Positions 1 to 8,859 are shown, counted from the stretch's first letter. The stretch: 64,000 nt of DNA from Gluconobacter cadivus (GCF_015244745.1 NZ_JABCQI010000002.1:186001-250000), one strand, 5' to 3'. Notes: generated by a model not told the origin, from the sequence alone. Made by a program: numbers and translations.

Positions 1-602
1 CGCTCCTCGTCCGTCGCCTGAAGATCGGCCTTGGCGGCGTCATACTGGTGCGCAACACGGCCCCACAGGTCGATTTCATAGGTCGCATCAATCGCACTGC
101 GCCACTGGTTCAGCAGCGGAACCGTGGCACCATCGGCCGCGCCCTGAAGCAGCGGACCGACCGAAGCTCCGGCGGTGTTCCCCGCGGACTTCGCGATATT
201 GCCGCCCACCCGGCTGATGATCTCCTGCATTTCCTTGGTGCTGTACTGGCTGCGCTGATACGAGCCCGAGGCGCTCAGGGCCGGGAAGCGCTCGGCCCCC
301 GCCATGATGAGCTGCGCACGGCTCTGCGCCAGATTGGCGGTCGCGAGGCGGAAGGACAGGTTCTGGTTGACCAGACGGGCTTCCAGAGACGTCAGCTCAG
401 GATCGTGAAAAACCTGCCACCAGCGGCTGTCGGCCTTCATCTCGCTGATGATGCTGTCGGGCGCACCCGCCATATGGTCCGTATAGTGGGCGGGCGACCA
501 GGGTTTGGGCGCGTGATATTCAGGCCCCACCATGAGGCAGCCGGACAGGGTGAATAGGGCGCAGCCGCAAAGCAGCGCGCGGGAAGTGAAGGCTGCGCTC
601 AC
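1..602 (-). CDS. Efflux outer-membrane factor lipoprotein (NodT/OprM type), 3' end outside window
   Basis: Only the first 200 residues are in the window. A GTG start (600-602) follows an AGGAG ribosome site at 611-615. The N-terminus is a lipoprotein signal ending in a lipobox (LSGC), so the protein should be lipidated and sit in the outer membrane. The following segment reads like OprM/NodT channel proteins (MVGPEYHAP, then WWQVFHDPEL, then YEIDLWGRV). Such trimers form the outer exit of tripartite pumps. It diverges from the TetR gene, and the EmrA/EmrB genes lie on the far side of that regulator, so the three parts probably form one pump. A 19-bp operator lies just upstream. Family call is secure; substrate unknown. 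Confidence 0.85.
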   Translation of the reverse strand, partial: MSAAFTSRALLCGCALFTLSGCLMVGPEYHAPKPWSPAHYTDHMAGAPDSIISEMKADSRWWQVFHDPELTSLEARLVNQNLSFRLATANLAQSRAQLIMAGAERFPALSASGSYQRSQYSTKEMQEIISRVGGNIAKSAGNTAGASVGPLLQGAADGATVPLLNQWRSAIDATYEIDLWGRVAHQYDAAKADLQATDEE

Positions 603-635
603 AAAGAAACTCCTGAAGCGGAAATGATCTTGCAG

Positions 636-654
636 TGACCGACCGGTTCGGTCA
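636..654. promoter_or_regulatory. TetR-type operator, copy 1
   Basis: The 19-bp sequence TGACCGACCGGTTCGGTCA is a palindrome around its central G with one mismatched pair. It lies between the divergent outer-membrane factor gene and the TetR gene. A copy differing at one base lies at 4120-4138 in front of emrA. Nothing else in the region shares this sequence by eye. The simplest reading is autoregulation of the TetR gene plus control of the outer-membrane factor. Confidence 0.8.
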
Positions 655-700
655 GCATGTTAGAGAGACGACCTGACGGACAGAAGGATTTTTCGCTCAC

Positions 701-1369
701 ATGACGGGCATCACGGACGACGGCCACACGGACACTCCCGACGGGTCGGGCAACATCGATCCTGCGGGCAGCGCCAAGCGCGAACAGATCCTGAAAGGGG
801 CCGAAGCGATCTTTCTGGCGGACGGCTACGAAGGCGCGTCCATGTCTCGCATCGCGCAGATGGCCGGCGTTTCCAAGGGGACGCTCTACAACCATTTCGA
901 TGGCAAGGCGTCTCTGTTTTCCGCGTTCTTCGAAGAACAGGTCCGCTGCCGTCTTTCCCCCATCGAAGCGCTGTCGCGCGGCGGTGAACAATCCGTCCGC
1001 GTGACGCTGACCCGCTTTGCGGACATGACGGTTCACCTGCTGATTTCGCCGGTGGCGCTGGGGCTGTATCGCATCATCGTCAGCGAGGTCGACAAGTTTC
1101 CCCATCTGGCCGATACGTTCTGGCGCTACGGTTTTGGCCGGACGCTCAGCAATCTGAGCGAATATCTGGCGCGAAGTGTGGCGCAGGGAGAGCTGGACAT
1201 CGCCGACCCGAGCCTGTCGGCCGAGCAGTTCCTGCTGATGTGTCAGGCCCGCATCATCCAGCGTCGCCGCTTCGGGCTGCCGGTCGATGACAGCGATGCC
1301 GCCATCGCAGATTTCGCCGCCTTTACCGCCGACAGTTTCCTGAAGATCTACGAACCGCGCCATCAGTGA
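701..1369 (+). CDS. TetR family repressor of the adjacent efflux genes
   Basis: 222 residues. Residues about 25-72 form a TetR_N helix-turn-helix (ILKGAEAIFLADGYEGASM, then MAGVSKGTLYNHFDGK). The rest is a helical ligand domain of the AefR-like/TetR_C type. The ATG at 701 sits about 45 bases beyond the operator at 636-654. The gene is flanked by efflux genes on both sides and its 3' end overlaps the convergent emrB end by 7 bases. The matching operators at both efflux promoters point to it as local repressor of the whole pump. The ligand is not evident. Confidence 0.88.
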   Translation: MTGITDDGHTDTPDGSGNIDPAGSAKREQILKGAEAIFLADGYEGASMSRIAQMAGVSKGTLYNHFDGKASLFSAFFEEQVRCRLSPIEALSRGGEQSVRVTLTRFADMTVHLLISPVALGLYRIIVSEVDKFPHLADTFWRYGFGRTLSNLSEYLARSVAQGELDIADPSLSAEQFLLMCQARIIQRRRFGLPVDDSDAAIADFAAFTADSFLKIYEPRHQ

Positions 1370-2940
1370 CCGCCGCCTGAGGCCTGAGCCGCCTTCTTGC
1401 CGTTGGGAGACAGCAGGAAGCACAGCGGCACCACGAACAGCGCAATCACGCCAATCCAGCAGAAGACCTCGTTATAGGCCAGCATGGCGACCTGAGAGGT
1501 GAATTCCTGAAAGGTCCGGTAGAGGGCGAACTGATGCGCCTGCGCGGCCGGGAACCCGTGCGCCTCCGCGACCTTCTGCGCATTGGCAATATAGGAATTA
1601 AGCCCCGGATTGGCCGCCGTCATGTGATCCGTCACATAGGTCTGATGGCGCTGCCGGGTCTCGATGATCGCCGCCGTCGCCAGAGAAATGGCTAGGGAGC
1701 CGACATAGTTCCGGGCCATCGAGAACAGGGCGGACGCATCGGCATTCAGTTCACGCGGCAGCGTCGAATACGCGATCGTCGAGATCGGCACGAACAGGAA
1801 CGCCAGCGAGGCCGTCTGGCTGATGCGATAGAGCATCAGATGTCTGAAATCGATCGCGGCATAGAGGTTCGAGGCCTGAAACATGGCCATCCCCATCGCG
1901 AAAAATCCGAACGCGATGAGATAGCGCATCTGGATGAACTTCATCAGGATGCCCACGATCGGGATCAGACAGATCACCGCAACACCGCCCGGCGCCAGAA
2001 GCAGACCCGAAGTGGTCGCGGTATAGTCGAGCACCTGCTGGGCAAACTGCGGCACGACAATCGCCGAAGCATAGAGCGTCGCACCGACCATCGAAATCAG
2101 GAACGTCCCGACCGCGAAGTTGCGATCCCTGAAAACCGACAGGCGCACAAGCGGGTTCTTCGCATAGCACAGCCACACAATGGCTCCGAGGACGCCAATC
2201 ACACCCAGCACGGCCATGGTGACGATGAAGGGCGACCCGAACCAGTCGTCATCCTCACCACGATCGCACATGACTTCGAGACAGCCGAGGCCGAGCGTAA
2301 TCAGACTGATGCCGATCACGTCCACCTTCTCGCGCTTCATGCGTTCCCATGGCGGATCTTCGACGAAAGCCGTCACGGCCATCACCGTCAGGATGCCGAA
2401 GGGCACGTTGACGAAGAAAATCCAGCGCCAGGAGAAATTATCGGTCAGATACCCCCCCAGCATCGGACCCAGAACCGGTCCGACGATGGTGGCGATGGCT
2501 GTCAGGCCGAACGCCGCCCCACGCTTTTCAGGCGGGAACGTGTCGAGAATGATGGACTGCTGGCTGGGTTGCAGACCGCCCCCGAAGAAGCCCTGCATGA
2601 GCCGGAACACCACCAGCATCGGCAGCGATGTCGCCAGTCCGCACAGGAAGGACGAGACGGTGAACATCGTGATACAGATCAGGAAGTAGCGTTTGCGACC
2701 AAAGAACCGCGACAGCCAGCCCGAAATCGTCAGCACGATGCCGTTCGCCACCAGATAGGACGTCAGCGCCCAGGTGGCGTCATCATACGAACTGCCGAGC
2801 GATCCCGCGATATGCGGCAGCGCCACGTTGACGATGGTGGTGTCCAGCACCTCCATAAAGGCCGCCAGCGTGACCGTGACGGCCACAAGCCACGGATTGT
2901 GACTGGGTTTCCAGTCCTGATGCCCGGCAGTATCACTCAT
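1363..2940 (-). CDS. emrB: DHA2 family MFS drug exporter, EmrB-like
   Basis: 525 residues with about 14 predicted membrane helices, as in the DHA2 branch. Family signatures include the motif C region near residues 25-45 (LDTTIVNVALPHIAG), the motif A loop GWLSRFFGRKR, and MLGGYLTDNFSWRWIFFVN. It is the inner-membrane proton-driven pump that works with an EmrA adaptor. The start overlaps the emrA stop by 4 bases (ATGA), so the two are translationally coupled. Expression should follow the operator at 4120-4138. Substrates of this family are hydrophobic drugs, uncouplers or organic acids; none can be chosen from sequence. Confidence 0.9.
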   Translation of the reverse strand: MSDTAGHQDWKPSHNPWLVAVTVTLAAFMEVLDTTIVNVALPHIAGSLGSSYDDATWALTSYLVANGIVLTISGWLSRFFGRKRYFLICITMFTVSSFLCGLATSLPMLVVFRLMQGFFGGGLQPSQQSIILDTFPPEKRGAAFGLTAIATIVGPVLGPMLGGYLTDNFSWRWIFFVNVPFGILTVMAVTAFVEDPPWERMKREKVDVIGISLITLGLGCLEVMCDRGEDDDWFGSPFIVTMAVLGVIGVLGAIVWLCYAKNPLVRLSVFRDRNFAVGTFLISMVGATLYASAIVVPQFAQQVLDYTATTSGLLLAPGGVAVICLIPIVGILMKFIQMRYLIAFGFFAMGMAMFQASNLYAAIDFRHLMLYRISQTASLAFLFVPISTIAYSTLPRELNADASALFSMARNYVGSLAISLATAAIIETRQRHQTYVTDHMTAANPGLNSYIANAQKVAEAHGFPAAQAHQFALYRTFQEFTSQVAMLAYNEVFCWIGVIALFVVPLCFLLSPNGKKAAQASGGGH

Positions 2941-4043
2941 TTCACATAAACCGTCGGCTCGACAGACAGGCCAAGGGCCAGCGGAAGGTTCGGATCAAGT
3001 CCACTGTCCACCACGATCTTGACCGGGATGCGCTGGACCGTTTTCACGAAGTTTCCGGTCGCGTTTTCAGGAGGGAAGGCGCTGAAGGATTCACCCGAGC
3101 CAAGCTGGATGGAATCCACATGGCCATGCAGCTTGAGCTGCGGGTAAGCATCGACGTCGATATCCACCTTCTGTCCGGGACGCATGTGAGTGAGCTGCGT
3201 TTCCTTGTAGTTCGCCACGATCCAGACTTCCGGCTCGACGATGGAGAACATCTCCTGCCCGACCTGCATGTAGTCGCCACGCTCGACGTTACGCTGGGAA
3301 ATCCAGCCATCATGCGGAGCGCGGACTTCCGTCCATTCAAGGTTCAGGCGAGCCTGAGTCAGCTCTGCATTGGCGGATGCGAGGGAGGCCTGTTCCTGCG
3401 TGACGCGGGCATCGGCACTGGCCACGTTTTCCTTGACCGGCTCGGCCTGCGTGAGCTGACCCTGGGCCTGAAGGACGCGGGCTTTCGCCTGATCCAGCGC
3501 GGCGCGGGCATAGTCGATATCCTGCTGCGATGTGGCGGCACGGGCCACCGAACGCTGGCGACGGTAATCGGCTTCGGCCTTGATAAGTTCCGCCTGAACA
3601 GCAGCGAGGTTGCCCTGTGCCGTGACGAGCTGTCCGGGGAAGTTCTTGTGCGCCACGGCCAGCATGAGCTGATAGGCGTCAATATTGGCCTTCGCCTGAG
3701 ACACGGCGGCTTCGGCCTTGTTTAGAGAAGCAGCGTAGTCCCGGCTATCGATTCTCACGAGCAGGTCACCGGCGTGGACGAACTGGTTATCGTTCACCAG
3801 AAGCTGCGTGACGTACCCGTTGACGTGAGGGGCTATGGCGATCTTGCGACCGGCCGTGTAGGCGTCATCCGTCTCGATATTGTTGCGGGTCAGGAAAAGA
3901 TAGGCCCCGATACCCACGAGAACCAGAATCACCAGCAGGATCAACGCGATCCGGACAAGGGGATTGCGCTTTTTCTGCGGCTTTCCGTTCTTGTCGGATG
4001 TCGTGTCATCCTGCGCGTGATCGGCCTGATCGCCTTGCGCCAT
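2937..4043 (-). CDS. emrA: HlyD/EmrA periplasmic adaptor of the MFS pump
   Basis: 368 residues. A charged Lys-rich N-terminus is followed by one membrane anchor at about 28-50 (IALILLVILVLVGIGAYLFL). Then come a biotinyl-lipoyl-like half (NNIETDDAYTAGRKIAIAP), a long Ala/Gln-rich coiled coil at about 105-225, the second lipoyl half (WTEVRAPHDGWISQRNVERG) and a beta barrel. It bridges EmrB to an outer-membrane channel. It is first in a two-gene operon with emrB. The second TetR operator lies about 77 bases upstream of its start. Confidence 0.9.
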   Translation of the reverse strand: MAQGDQADHAQDDTTSDKNGKPQKKRNPLVRIALILLVILVLVGIGAYLFLTRNNIETDDAYTAGRKIAIAPHVNGYVTQLLVNDNQFVHAGDLLVRIDSRDYAASLNKAEAAVSQAKANIDAYQLMLAVAHKNFPGQLVTAQGNLAAVQAELIKAEADYRRQRSVARAATSQQDIDYARAALDQAKARVLQAQGQLTQAEPVKENVASADARVTQEQASLASANAELTQARLNLEWTEVRAPHDGWISQRNVERGDYMQVGQEMFSIVEPEVWIVANYKETQLTHMRPGQKVDIDVDAYPQLKLHGHVDSIQLGSGESFSAFPPENATGNFVKTVQRIPVKIVVDSGLDPNLPLALGLSVEPTVYVK

Positions 4044-4119
4044 AATGTTTTTCTCGCTTTGAAAACAGGTCTGTCAGATCGTGACCGGGTTGACTGTGCA
4101 GGGCCTGAAACCCTCGTAC

Positions 4120-4138
4120 TGACCGATCGGTTCGGTCA
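4120..4138. promoter_or_regulatory. TetR-type operator, copy 2, upstream of emrA
   Basis: The sequence TGACCGATCGGTTCGGTCA differs from copy 1 (636-654) only at position 8. Both have the same palindromic arms (TGACCGA and TCGGTCA). It lies upstream of emrA on the minus strand. Two near-identical 19-mers flanking one TetR gene and its efflux genes are strong evidence of a local regulon. Confidence 0.8.
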
Positions 4139-4204
4139 TCCATGACATATCGTCTCGCGGGCTTCAAGCTGGAAAAAACTGATCCGTTTCCAATTGTCCG
4201 TTCT

Positions 4205-5689
4205 TCACGCGTCTGGACGCTCGCAAAAATCCCGCAGACGCGCGAGACCCTCTTCGAACCGCGCCCGTTCGATCTCTCCCTGCGTGCTGTCGCCCAGCCG
4301 CAGCAGCCAGGACGGGTGGGCAAGCGCCAGACGCTGGACGGCATTTTCGCCCTCCCCCGCCGTCCAGAGCGTTCCGCGCCGCTCCGCCATCGCCCTGCCC
4401 GGACCATCCAGCGCCTTCAATGCTGTAGCCCCCAGCGAAACAATAAGTTTAGGCCGAACCAGCGCGATTTCCTGTTCCAGCCAGGGGCGACAGCCCGCCA
4501 CATGCGCCTCATCCGGGCTCTGATGGATGCGGCGGCGCCCCTGAAGGCGGAAGCGGAAATGCTTGACCGCATTCGTCAGATACAGCGTGCGGCGATCGAC
4601 CCCGACCTTTTCCAGCGCCTCCTGCAATACCTGCCCCGCCGGACCGACAAAGGGACGTCCGGCCAGATCTTCCTGATCGCCCGGCTGTTCGCCGACGACC
4701 ATGATCCGCGCATTGATCGGCCCCTCCCCGACGACGGCCTGCGTGGCCGCACAGTGCAGCGGACAGGCGGTGCAGGTCCGAATTTTCGCCGCCAGATCTT
4801 CAGGCGTGTCCGAAAGAGGTTGGACGGGAAGATTGTCGCGGGAGCGCAGCCGGTCGTGAAAGATCGGAGCTGGCAGAGGCACCTGTTCGGCCATGGCCCG
4901 GACGCGCGCTTCAGCCCCGGCCACAAGCTGAGGGATCAGGCGCGTTTCGGGCAGGTTTTTCCAGTACCGGCCCGGCATCTCACGGCGCATGGCTTTCGTG
5001 CGGACGCGGGCCGGATTAAACGTAGAGGCATAATAAGTGTTCCACAGATCCCCGAACCCGTCATCCAGTTCCGGCTGTTCACAGGGTTCGGCAGAACAGG
5101 CCAGATCCTTCCCGTCCCAGCGGATGGAGCCGCGAGGGGTCAGGATCATCCAGTCCATGTCCGCAAAGCGCTTGGCAAAGAACGGGGCGACCCGTTCGAG
5201 AATATGATGCTGCGGCTCGAACCATGCGAGGAACCGTCGCCGTCCCGCCTCCCCGATCTGTGCGGGCAGTTCGCGAAAGCGGACGAAAGCCGTCATCTTG
5301 TGACAGTCCTGCCGGTTCTGCCGGATCATGATCCGCGCTTTTGCGATATCGACATCCGTCGCCACATCCAGCAGATGCGGATTGCCCTGAACGCGCCATG
5401 CGATCCGATAAGCGAGCGCGAACCGGCCGGGATCGGAATGACACAGCATGTCCCGCAGCAACGCGATGCAGGACGCGCGCAATGTCACGCTTTTCAGGAC
5501 GGGCCCCTCCGTCAGCGCCACCATGCCGTCGCTGTCATTGGTCTGTTGCCCGAACAGATCCGTCTCGCCGCCCCTGATCCGCCAGTCGAGTGCTTCAGGC
5601 GGAATCGCACGCTGCAAAGCCGCGCGCGCCATCTCCCGCCAGGGCTCGAATGCGGCACTGTCCTCAAGAGTCAGAACGTAGCGTGTCAC
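4205..5689 (-). CDS. DUF4130 / UdgX fusion: uracil-DNA binding repair protein
   Basis: 494 residues in two parts. Residues about 1-250 match the DUF4130/TIGR03915 DNA metabolism family (FFAKRFADMDWMILTPRGS, then FNPAR, then EMPGRYWKNLPET). Residues about 295-494 are a UdgX-type uracil-DNA glycosylase. They show CTACPLHC (Fe-S cysteines 306 and 309), motif GEQPGDQED at 333-341, the UdgX loop GRRRIH at 384-389 whose His389 aligns with the residue that bonds covalently to the DNA, and HPS at 458-460. UdgX proteins bind uracil in DNA irreversibly. The start overlaps the radical SAM stop by 4 bases. The operon carries a LexA-type box. Confidence 0.9.
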   Translation of the reverse strand: MTRYVLTLEDSAAFEPWREMARAALQRAIPPEALDWRIRGGETDLFGQQTNDSDGMVALTEGPVLKSVTLRASCIALLRDMLCHSDPGRFALAYRIAWRVQGNPHLLDVATDVDIAKARIMIRQNRQDCHKMTAFVRFRELPAQIGEAGRRRFLAWFEPQHHILERVAPFFAKRFADMDWMILTPRGSIRWDGKDLACSAEPCEQPELDDGFGDLWNTYYASTFNPARVRTKAMRREMPGRYWKNLPETRLIPQLVAGAEARVRAMAEQVPLPAPIFHDRLRSRDNLPVQPLSDTPEDLAAKIRTCTACPLHCAATQAVVGEGPINARIMVVGEQPGDQEDLAGRPFVGPAGQVLQEALEKVGVDRRTLYLTNAVKHFRFRLQGRRRIHQSPDEAHVAGCRPWLEQEIALVRPKLIVSLGATALKALDGPGRAMAERRGTLWTAGEGENAVQRLALAHPSWLLRLGDSTQGEIERARFEEGLARLRDFCERPDA

Positions 5690-6918
5690 AAAAGATTCAT
5701 CTGCTGGGGCGCGGGGCTGAACAGGCTGCGCAGATCATGCCGGTCCGTCAGCCGGGCAGGGCTCCAACCCGGCGTCTGCACAAAGGGCCGAACTTTGCGG
5801 ATGGACACGTTCAGCCGCGCCAGATCCTCCAGCCGCACCGCCTGATGCCGCCTCGCCCTGAGAATTGCGGCCACGGCTTTCATCCCCAGCCCCGGCACCC
5901 GCAGCAGCATTTCCTTCGGCGCGCGGTTCAGATCCAGCGGAAACAACGCCCGGTTATCCAGCGCCCAGGCCAGCTTGGGGTCCAGCTCCAGATCCAGCAT
6001 CCCGTCCGCACGCCCGGCCGTCAGTTCCCCGAAAGCAAATCCGTAGAACCGGAACAGCCAGTCCGCCTGATAGAGTCTGTGCTCGCGCTGAAGTGGCGGA
6101 CTTTTCGCGGGCAGTAGGGCGGATGCATCGGGGATGGGGCTGAAGGCAGAATAATAGACGCGCCTCAGCCCATAGGAGCCGTAGAGATTGGCGCTGCTAG
6201 CCAGAATATCCTGATCGGACGCCGCATCCGCCCCCACGATCATCTGCGTACTCTGCCCCCCCGGCGAAAACCGTTCGGCCCGGCGTCCAGTATGACTACG
6301 GTCCTTGCCCGCATCAATCTTCAGCCGCATCTCCCCCATCGCCTGCCGGATACCGCCCGCTTTTTTCTGCGGCGCATACTGCTCCAGCCCCGCCACGGTC
6401 GGCATTTCCACATTGATCGACAGCCGATCCGCATAGCGCCCCGCCTCTTCCAGCAGACGCGGCGACGCATCGGGAATGGTCTTGAGATGGATATAGCCTC
6501 GAAACCCGTGCTTTAGACGCAGGTCCCGCGCCACCTGCACAAGCTGCTCCATCGTGTGATCGGACGACCGGATAATGCCTGAAGACAGAAACAGCCCCTC
6601 AATGCAGTTGCGCCGATAGAACTCCAGCGTCAGCCACACGACTTCCTCGGGCGTAAAGCGGGCGCGCTCCACATTCGAGGACGACCGGTTGATGCAGTAG
6701 GCGCAGTCATAGACGCAGAAATTGGTCAGCAGGATCTTGAGCAGCGACACGCACCGCCCGTCCGGCGTATAGGCGTGACAGATTCCGTTCCCGGTCGTGG
6801 ACCCAAGCCCCCCGCTCTTTGCGGAGTCCCGGCGCGTCGAACCGCTCGACGCACAGGAGGCATCGTATTTCGCTGCATCGGAGAGAATCGCCAGTCTCTG
6901 GGAGAGTGTTTTCTTCAT
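5686..6918 (-). CDS. Putative DNA modification/repair radical SAM protein
   Basis: 410 residues. The radical SAM cysteines are C68, C72 and C75 (CVYDCAYC), followed by a typical barrel. Near the C-terminus (about 345-365) is a helix-hairpin-helix DNA-binding motif (VPGLGMKAVAAILRARR). This matches the family (TIGR03916) that travels with DUF4130 and UdgX proteins, here in the same operon. The reaction is not known for the family. The fused partner suggests handling of damaged or modified bases. The ATG at 6918 is only 6 bases from a perfect GTTC-N7-GTTC box, so the transcript start probably lies inside or next to the box. Confidence 0.87.
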   Translation of the reverse strand: MKKTLSQRLAILSDAAKYDASCASSGSTRRDSAKSGGLGSTTGNGICHAYTPDGRCVSLLKILLTNFCVYDCAYCINRSSSNVERARFTPEEVVWLTLEFYRRNCIEGLFLSSGIIRSSDHTMEQLVQVARDLRLKHGFRGYIHLKTIPDASPRLLEEAGRYADRLSINVEMPTVAGLEQYAPQKKAGGIRQAMGEMRLKIDAGKDRSHTGRRAERFSPGGQSTQMIVGADAASDQDILASSANLYGSYGLRRVYYSAFSPIPDASALLPAKSPPLQREHRLYQADWLFRFYGFAFGELTAGRADGMLDLELDPKLAWALDNRALFPLDLNRAPKEMLLRVPGLGMKAVAAILRARRHQAVRLEDLARLNVSIRKVRPFVQTPGWSPARLTDRHDLRSLFSPAPQQMNLL

Positions 6919-6923
6919 GTCAT

Positions 6924-6938
6924 GTTCTTATTTCGTTC
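6924..6938. promoter_or_regulatory. LexA (SOS) box of the radical SAM-UdgX operon
   Basis: GTTCTTATTTCGTTC is a perfect match to the alphaproteobacterial LexA direct-repeat site GTTC-N7-GTTC. It sits immediately upstream of the radical SAM start codon at 6918, where repressor would block transcription. The repair nature of the operon supports the call. Confidence 0.72.
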
Positions 6939-7015
6939 CAGATGACGGAACGCAAGAGAAACCGTGAAATTAACCTGTTGTTTCCCGGTTTTTCGTTATT
7001 TTTGAAGGACTTTTT

Positions 7016-7043
7016 TTAACGGAACCGATTCAGCTTCCGTTAA
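7016..7043. repeat. Perfect 9-bp inverted repeat upstream of flagellin
   Basis: Arms TTAACGGAA (7016-7024) and TTCCGTTAA (7035-7043) are separated by 10 bases, about 54 bases before the flagellin ATG. It could be an operator for a flagellar regulator, or a stem in the flagellin leader RNA that affects translation. A T-rich run precedes it (7011-7017). I find no clear sigma-28 or sigma-54 promoter in the gap. Confidence 0.5.
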
Positions 7044-7096
7044 CCACTCCCCCCTATCCTGAGGCCGCAAACCTGCACCGACGGAGAACCGATTCA

Positions 7097-8725
7097 ATGT
7101 CATTGTCCATCAATACGAACACCGCGGCAATGGCCGCACTCCAGAGCCTGAACCAGACGACGGCCGACCTGAACAAGACCGAAAACACGGTCTCCACCGG
7201 CAAGTCCGTCAACACGGCCTCTGATAATCCTGCGATGTACTCCATCGCCCAGAACATGACCGCCCAGATCTCGACCCTGTCGGGCGTCTCCACGGGCCTC
7301 CAGTTCTCCGCTCAGGTGCTGAACACGGCAACGACCGGCCTGTCGAGCATTTCGAGCGCTCTTCAGTCTCTTGCCACCACCATCGGCACGAACACGACAG
7401 GCGTCGACAACTCGACCCTGAACGATGCCATCACCAAGACGCTGGCCTCCATCGACTCTGCTGCTACGGGCGCAAAGTTTCAGGGCGTGAACCTGCTCTC
7501 CGGCCAGACCGGCAACGGCACGACCTATACGAGCCTGTCGACCGCCATGGACGCACAGGGCTCCACCTTCACGCAGAACGGCTTCAACGTGACGTCCGCC
7601 GGCCTCGGCCTGACGAACCTGAGCATGGACATGTCCGGCTCCTCGCTGGCGCTGGGTAGCAGCACTTCCAATACATTGACGAGTGACGGTACTACGCCGA
7701 CTTCCCAGAGCGTTCTTCAGCTGAAGAATGAAGCTGCTGCGGGAACGGGTGGCACGATCAGCGCGGCCAACCCCTCCGTGACTTATAACTTTGTTGCTGA
7801 CAGCAAGTCTACGACATCTGGCAGCACGACCACCACCGACAACCGCCAGACGACGGCTCTGGCCATGGTGGGTGCAGCTTTCAGCAAGGCTGCCGGTTCG
7901 GATCCGACCACCGACCCCGCCGTCACAGCTTCCTTCACGCTTGGTACGGATGGAAAATTGACGGCCACAACAGGCTCGGATGTTACAATTACCTCTCAGA
8001 CAACGGCATCGGACGGATCGATCACCTATTCCCTGTCCAACGGAGATAGCCTCGTCCAGTCCAAGGACGGCAATGGCAACTCCGTCTATACCGCCAATAC
8101 GGCATTTGATGCCAATGGCAATGTCACAGCCAAGACCGTTGTGACGGACGTCGACATGTCATCCGCATCCTCCCTCAGCGCCACGGGCGGCTCATCAAGC
8201 GCACAGAGCGTCAAGCAGGTCGATCTGCTGACCGATGCCATGGAGTATCAGGGCTTCGGCGTGTCCCGCGATTCCAGCAACAACCTGACAATCGCTGGTA
8301 ACTCCATCGATGCGACCAGCACAGAGCTCAGCGTGGTTGATGCAACTGGGGAGTTTGGACAATCGACGACGCCCCCTACGGAAGGCAAAACAGATCCTAC
8401 CACCGCAGCTGACACCAAGGCGAAAAAAGCAACAGCTGTCACCGGTGCAACCGTCGTCAGCGCCGTCGTTCAGGCTGCGATCTCCAGCGTAACGCGCACC
8501 GCGTCTTCGATCGGTTATTCCAGCACGACGATCTCCAACCTCCAGACCACGACGTCCAGCCTGTCCGACGCCCTGACGACGGGTGTTGGCGCGCTGACGG
8601 ACGCTGATCTGGCAGCCGAGAGCGCCAAGCTGACCTCGCTTCAGACGAAGCAGCAGCTCGCCGTTCAGTCACTGTCGATTGCGAACTCGCAGTCGTCCAC
8701 CCTGCTTAGCCTCTTCCGCGGCTGA
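7097..8725 (+). CDS. Flagellin, long form
   Basis: 542 residues, roughly twice the usual alphaproteobacterial length. The N-terminal D0/D1 part (about 1-180; [18 protein letters not shown], then [14 protein letters not shown]) and the C-terminal part (about 450-542; ending [16 protein letters not shown]) are conserved and form the filament core. Between them is a Ser/Thr/Gly/Asp-rich region of about 270 residues that should be surface exposed. I see no Cys or Trp. It is exported by the flagellar type III apparatus. FlaF follows downstream, and a strong hairpin lies just after the stop. The start has GGAG at 7083-7086. Confidence 0.93.
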   Translation: MSLSINTNTAAMAALQSLNQTTADLNKTENTVSTGKSVNTASDNPAMYSIAQNMTAQISTLSGVSTGLQFSAQVLNTATTGLSSISSALQSLATTIGTNTTGVDNSTLNDAITKTLASIDSAATGAKFQGVNLLSGQTGNGTTYTSLSTAMDAQGSTFTQNGFNVTSAGLGLTNLSMDMSGSSLALGSSTSNTLTSDGTTPTSQSVLQLKNEAAAGTGGTISAANPSVTYNFVADSKSTTSGSTTTTDNRQTTALAMVGAAFSKAAGSDPTTDPAVTASFTLGTDGKLTATTGSDVTITSQTTASDGSITYSLSNGDSLVQSKDGNGNSVYTANTAFDANGNVTAKTVVTDVDMSSASSLSATGGSSSAQSVKQVDLLTDAMEYQGFGVSRDSSNNLTIAGNSIDATSTELSVVDATGEFGQSTTPPTEGKTDPTTAADTKAKKATAVTGATVVSAVVQAAISSVTRTASSIGYSSTTISNLQTTTSSLSDALTTGVGALTDADLAAESAKLTSLQTKQQLAVQSLSIANSQSSTLLSLFRG

Positions 8726-8733
8726 TCAGGTTT

Positions 8734-8766
8734 CTGAAGGGTGCTGGTTCATCCGGCACCCTTCAG
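8734..8766 (+). terminator. Strong hairpin after flagellin, no U-run
   Basis: CTGAAGGGTGC (8734-8744) pairs perfectly with GCACCCTTCAG (8756-8766), and the stem can extend by three pairs. No T-run follows, so it is more likely a 3' stabiliser or partial attenuator that sets flagellin mRNA well above flaF than a full terminator. Confidence 0.5.
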
Positions 8767-8859
8767 ACCCCCTGCCAATACGCAGGACTACTTCAGAAGC
8801 CCCTTGCTTCCTCCCCCAGAGGCTTTTGAAACAGTCTTTTCCGAAAGGAGTTTGCCGTC

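Noticed and set aside
1840-2949. 369-residue open frame opposite emrB
   Set aside because: It mirrors the emrB codons in a high-GC gene and shows a His/Arg/Asp-rich composition with no family pattern. The same applies to 2180-2689.
7060-7076. GG-N10-GC sigma-54-like match before flagellin
   Set aside because: Only a partial match, and the transcript would start at or beyond the ribosome binding site (7083-7086).
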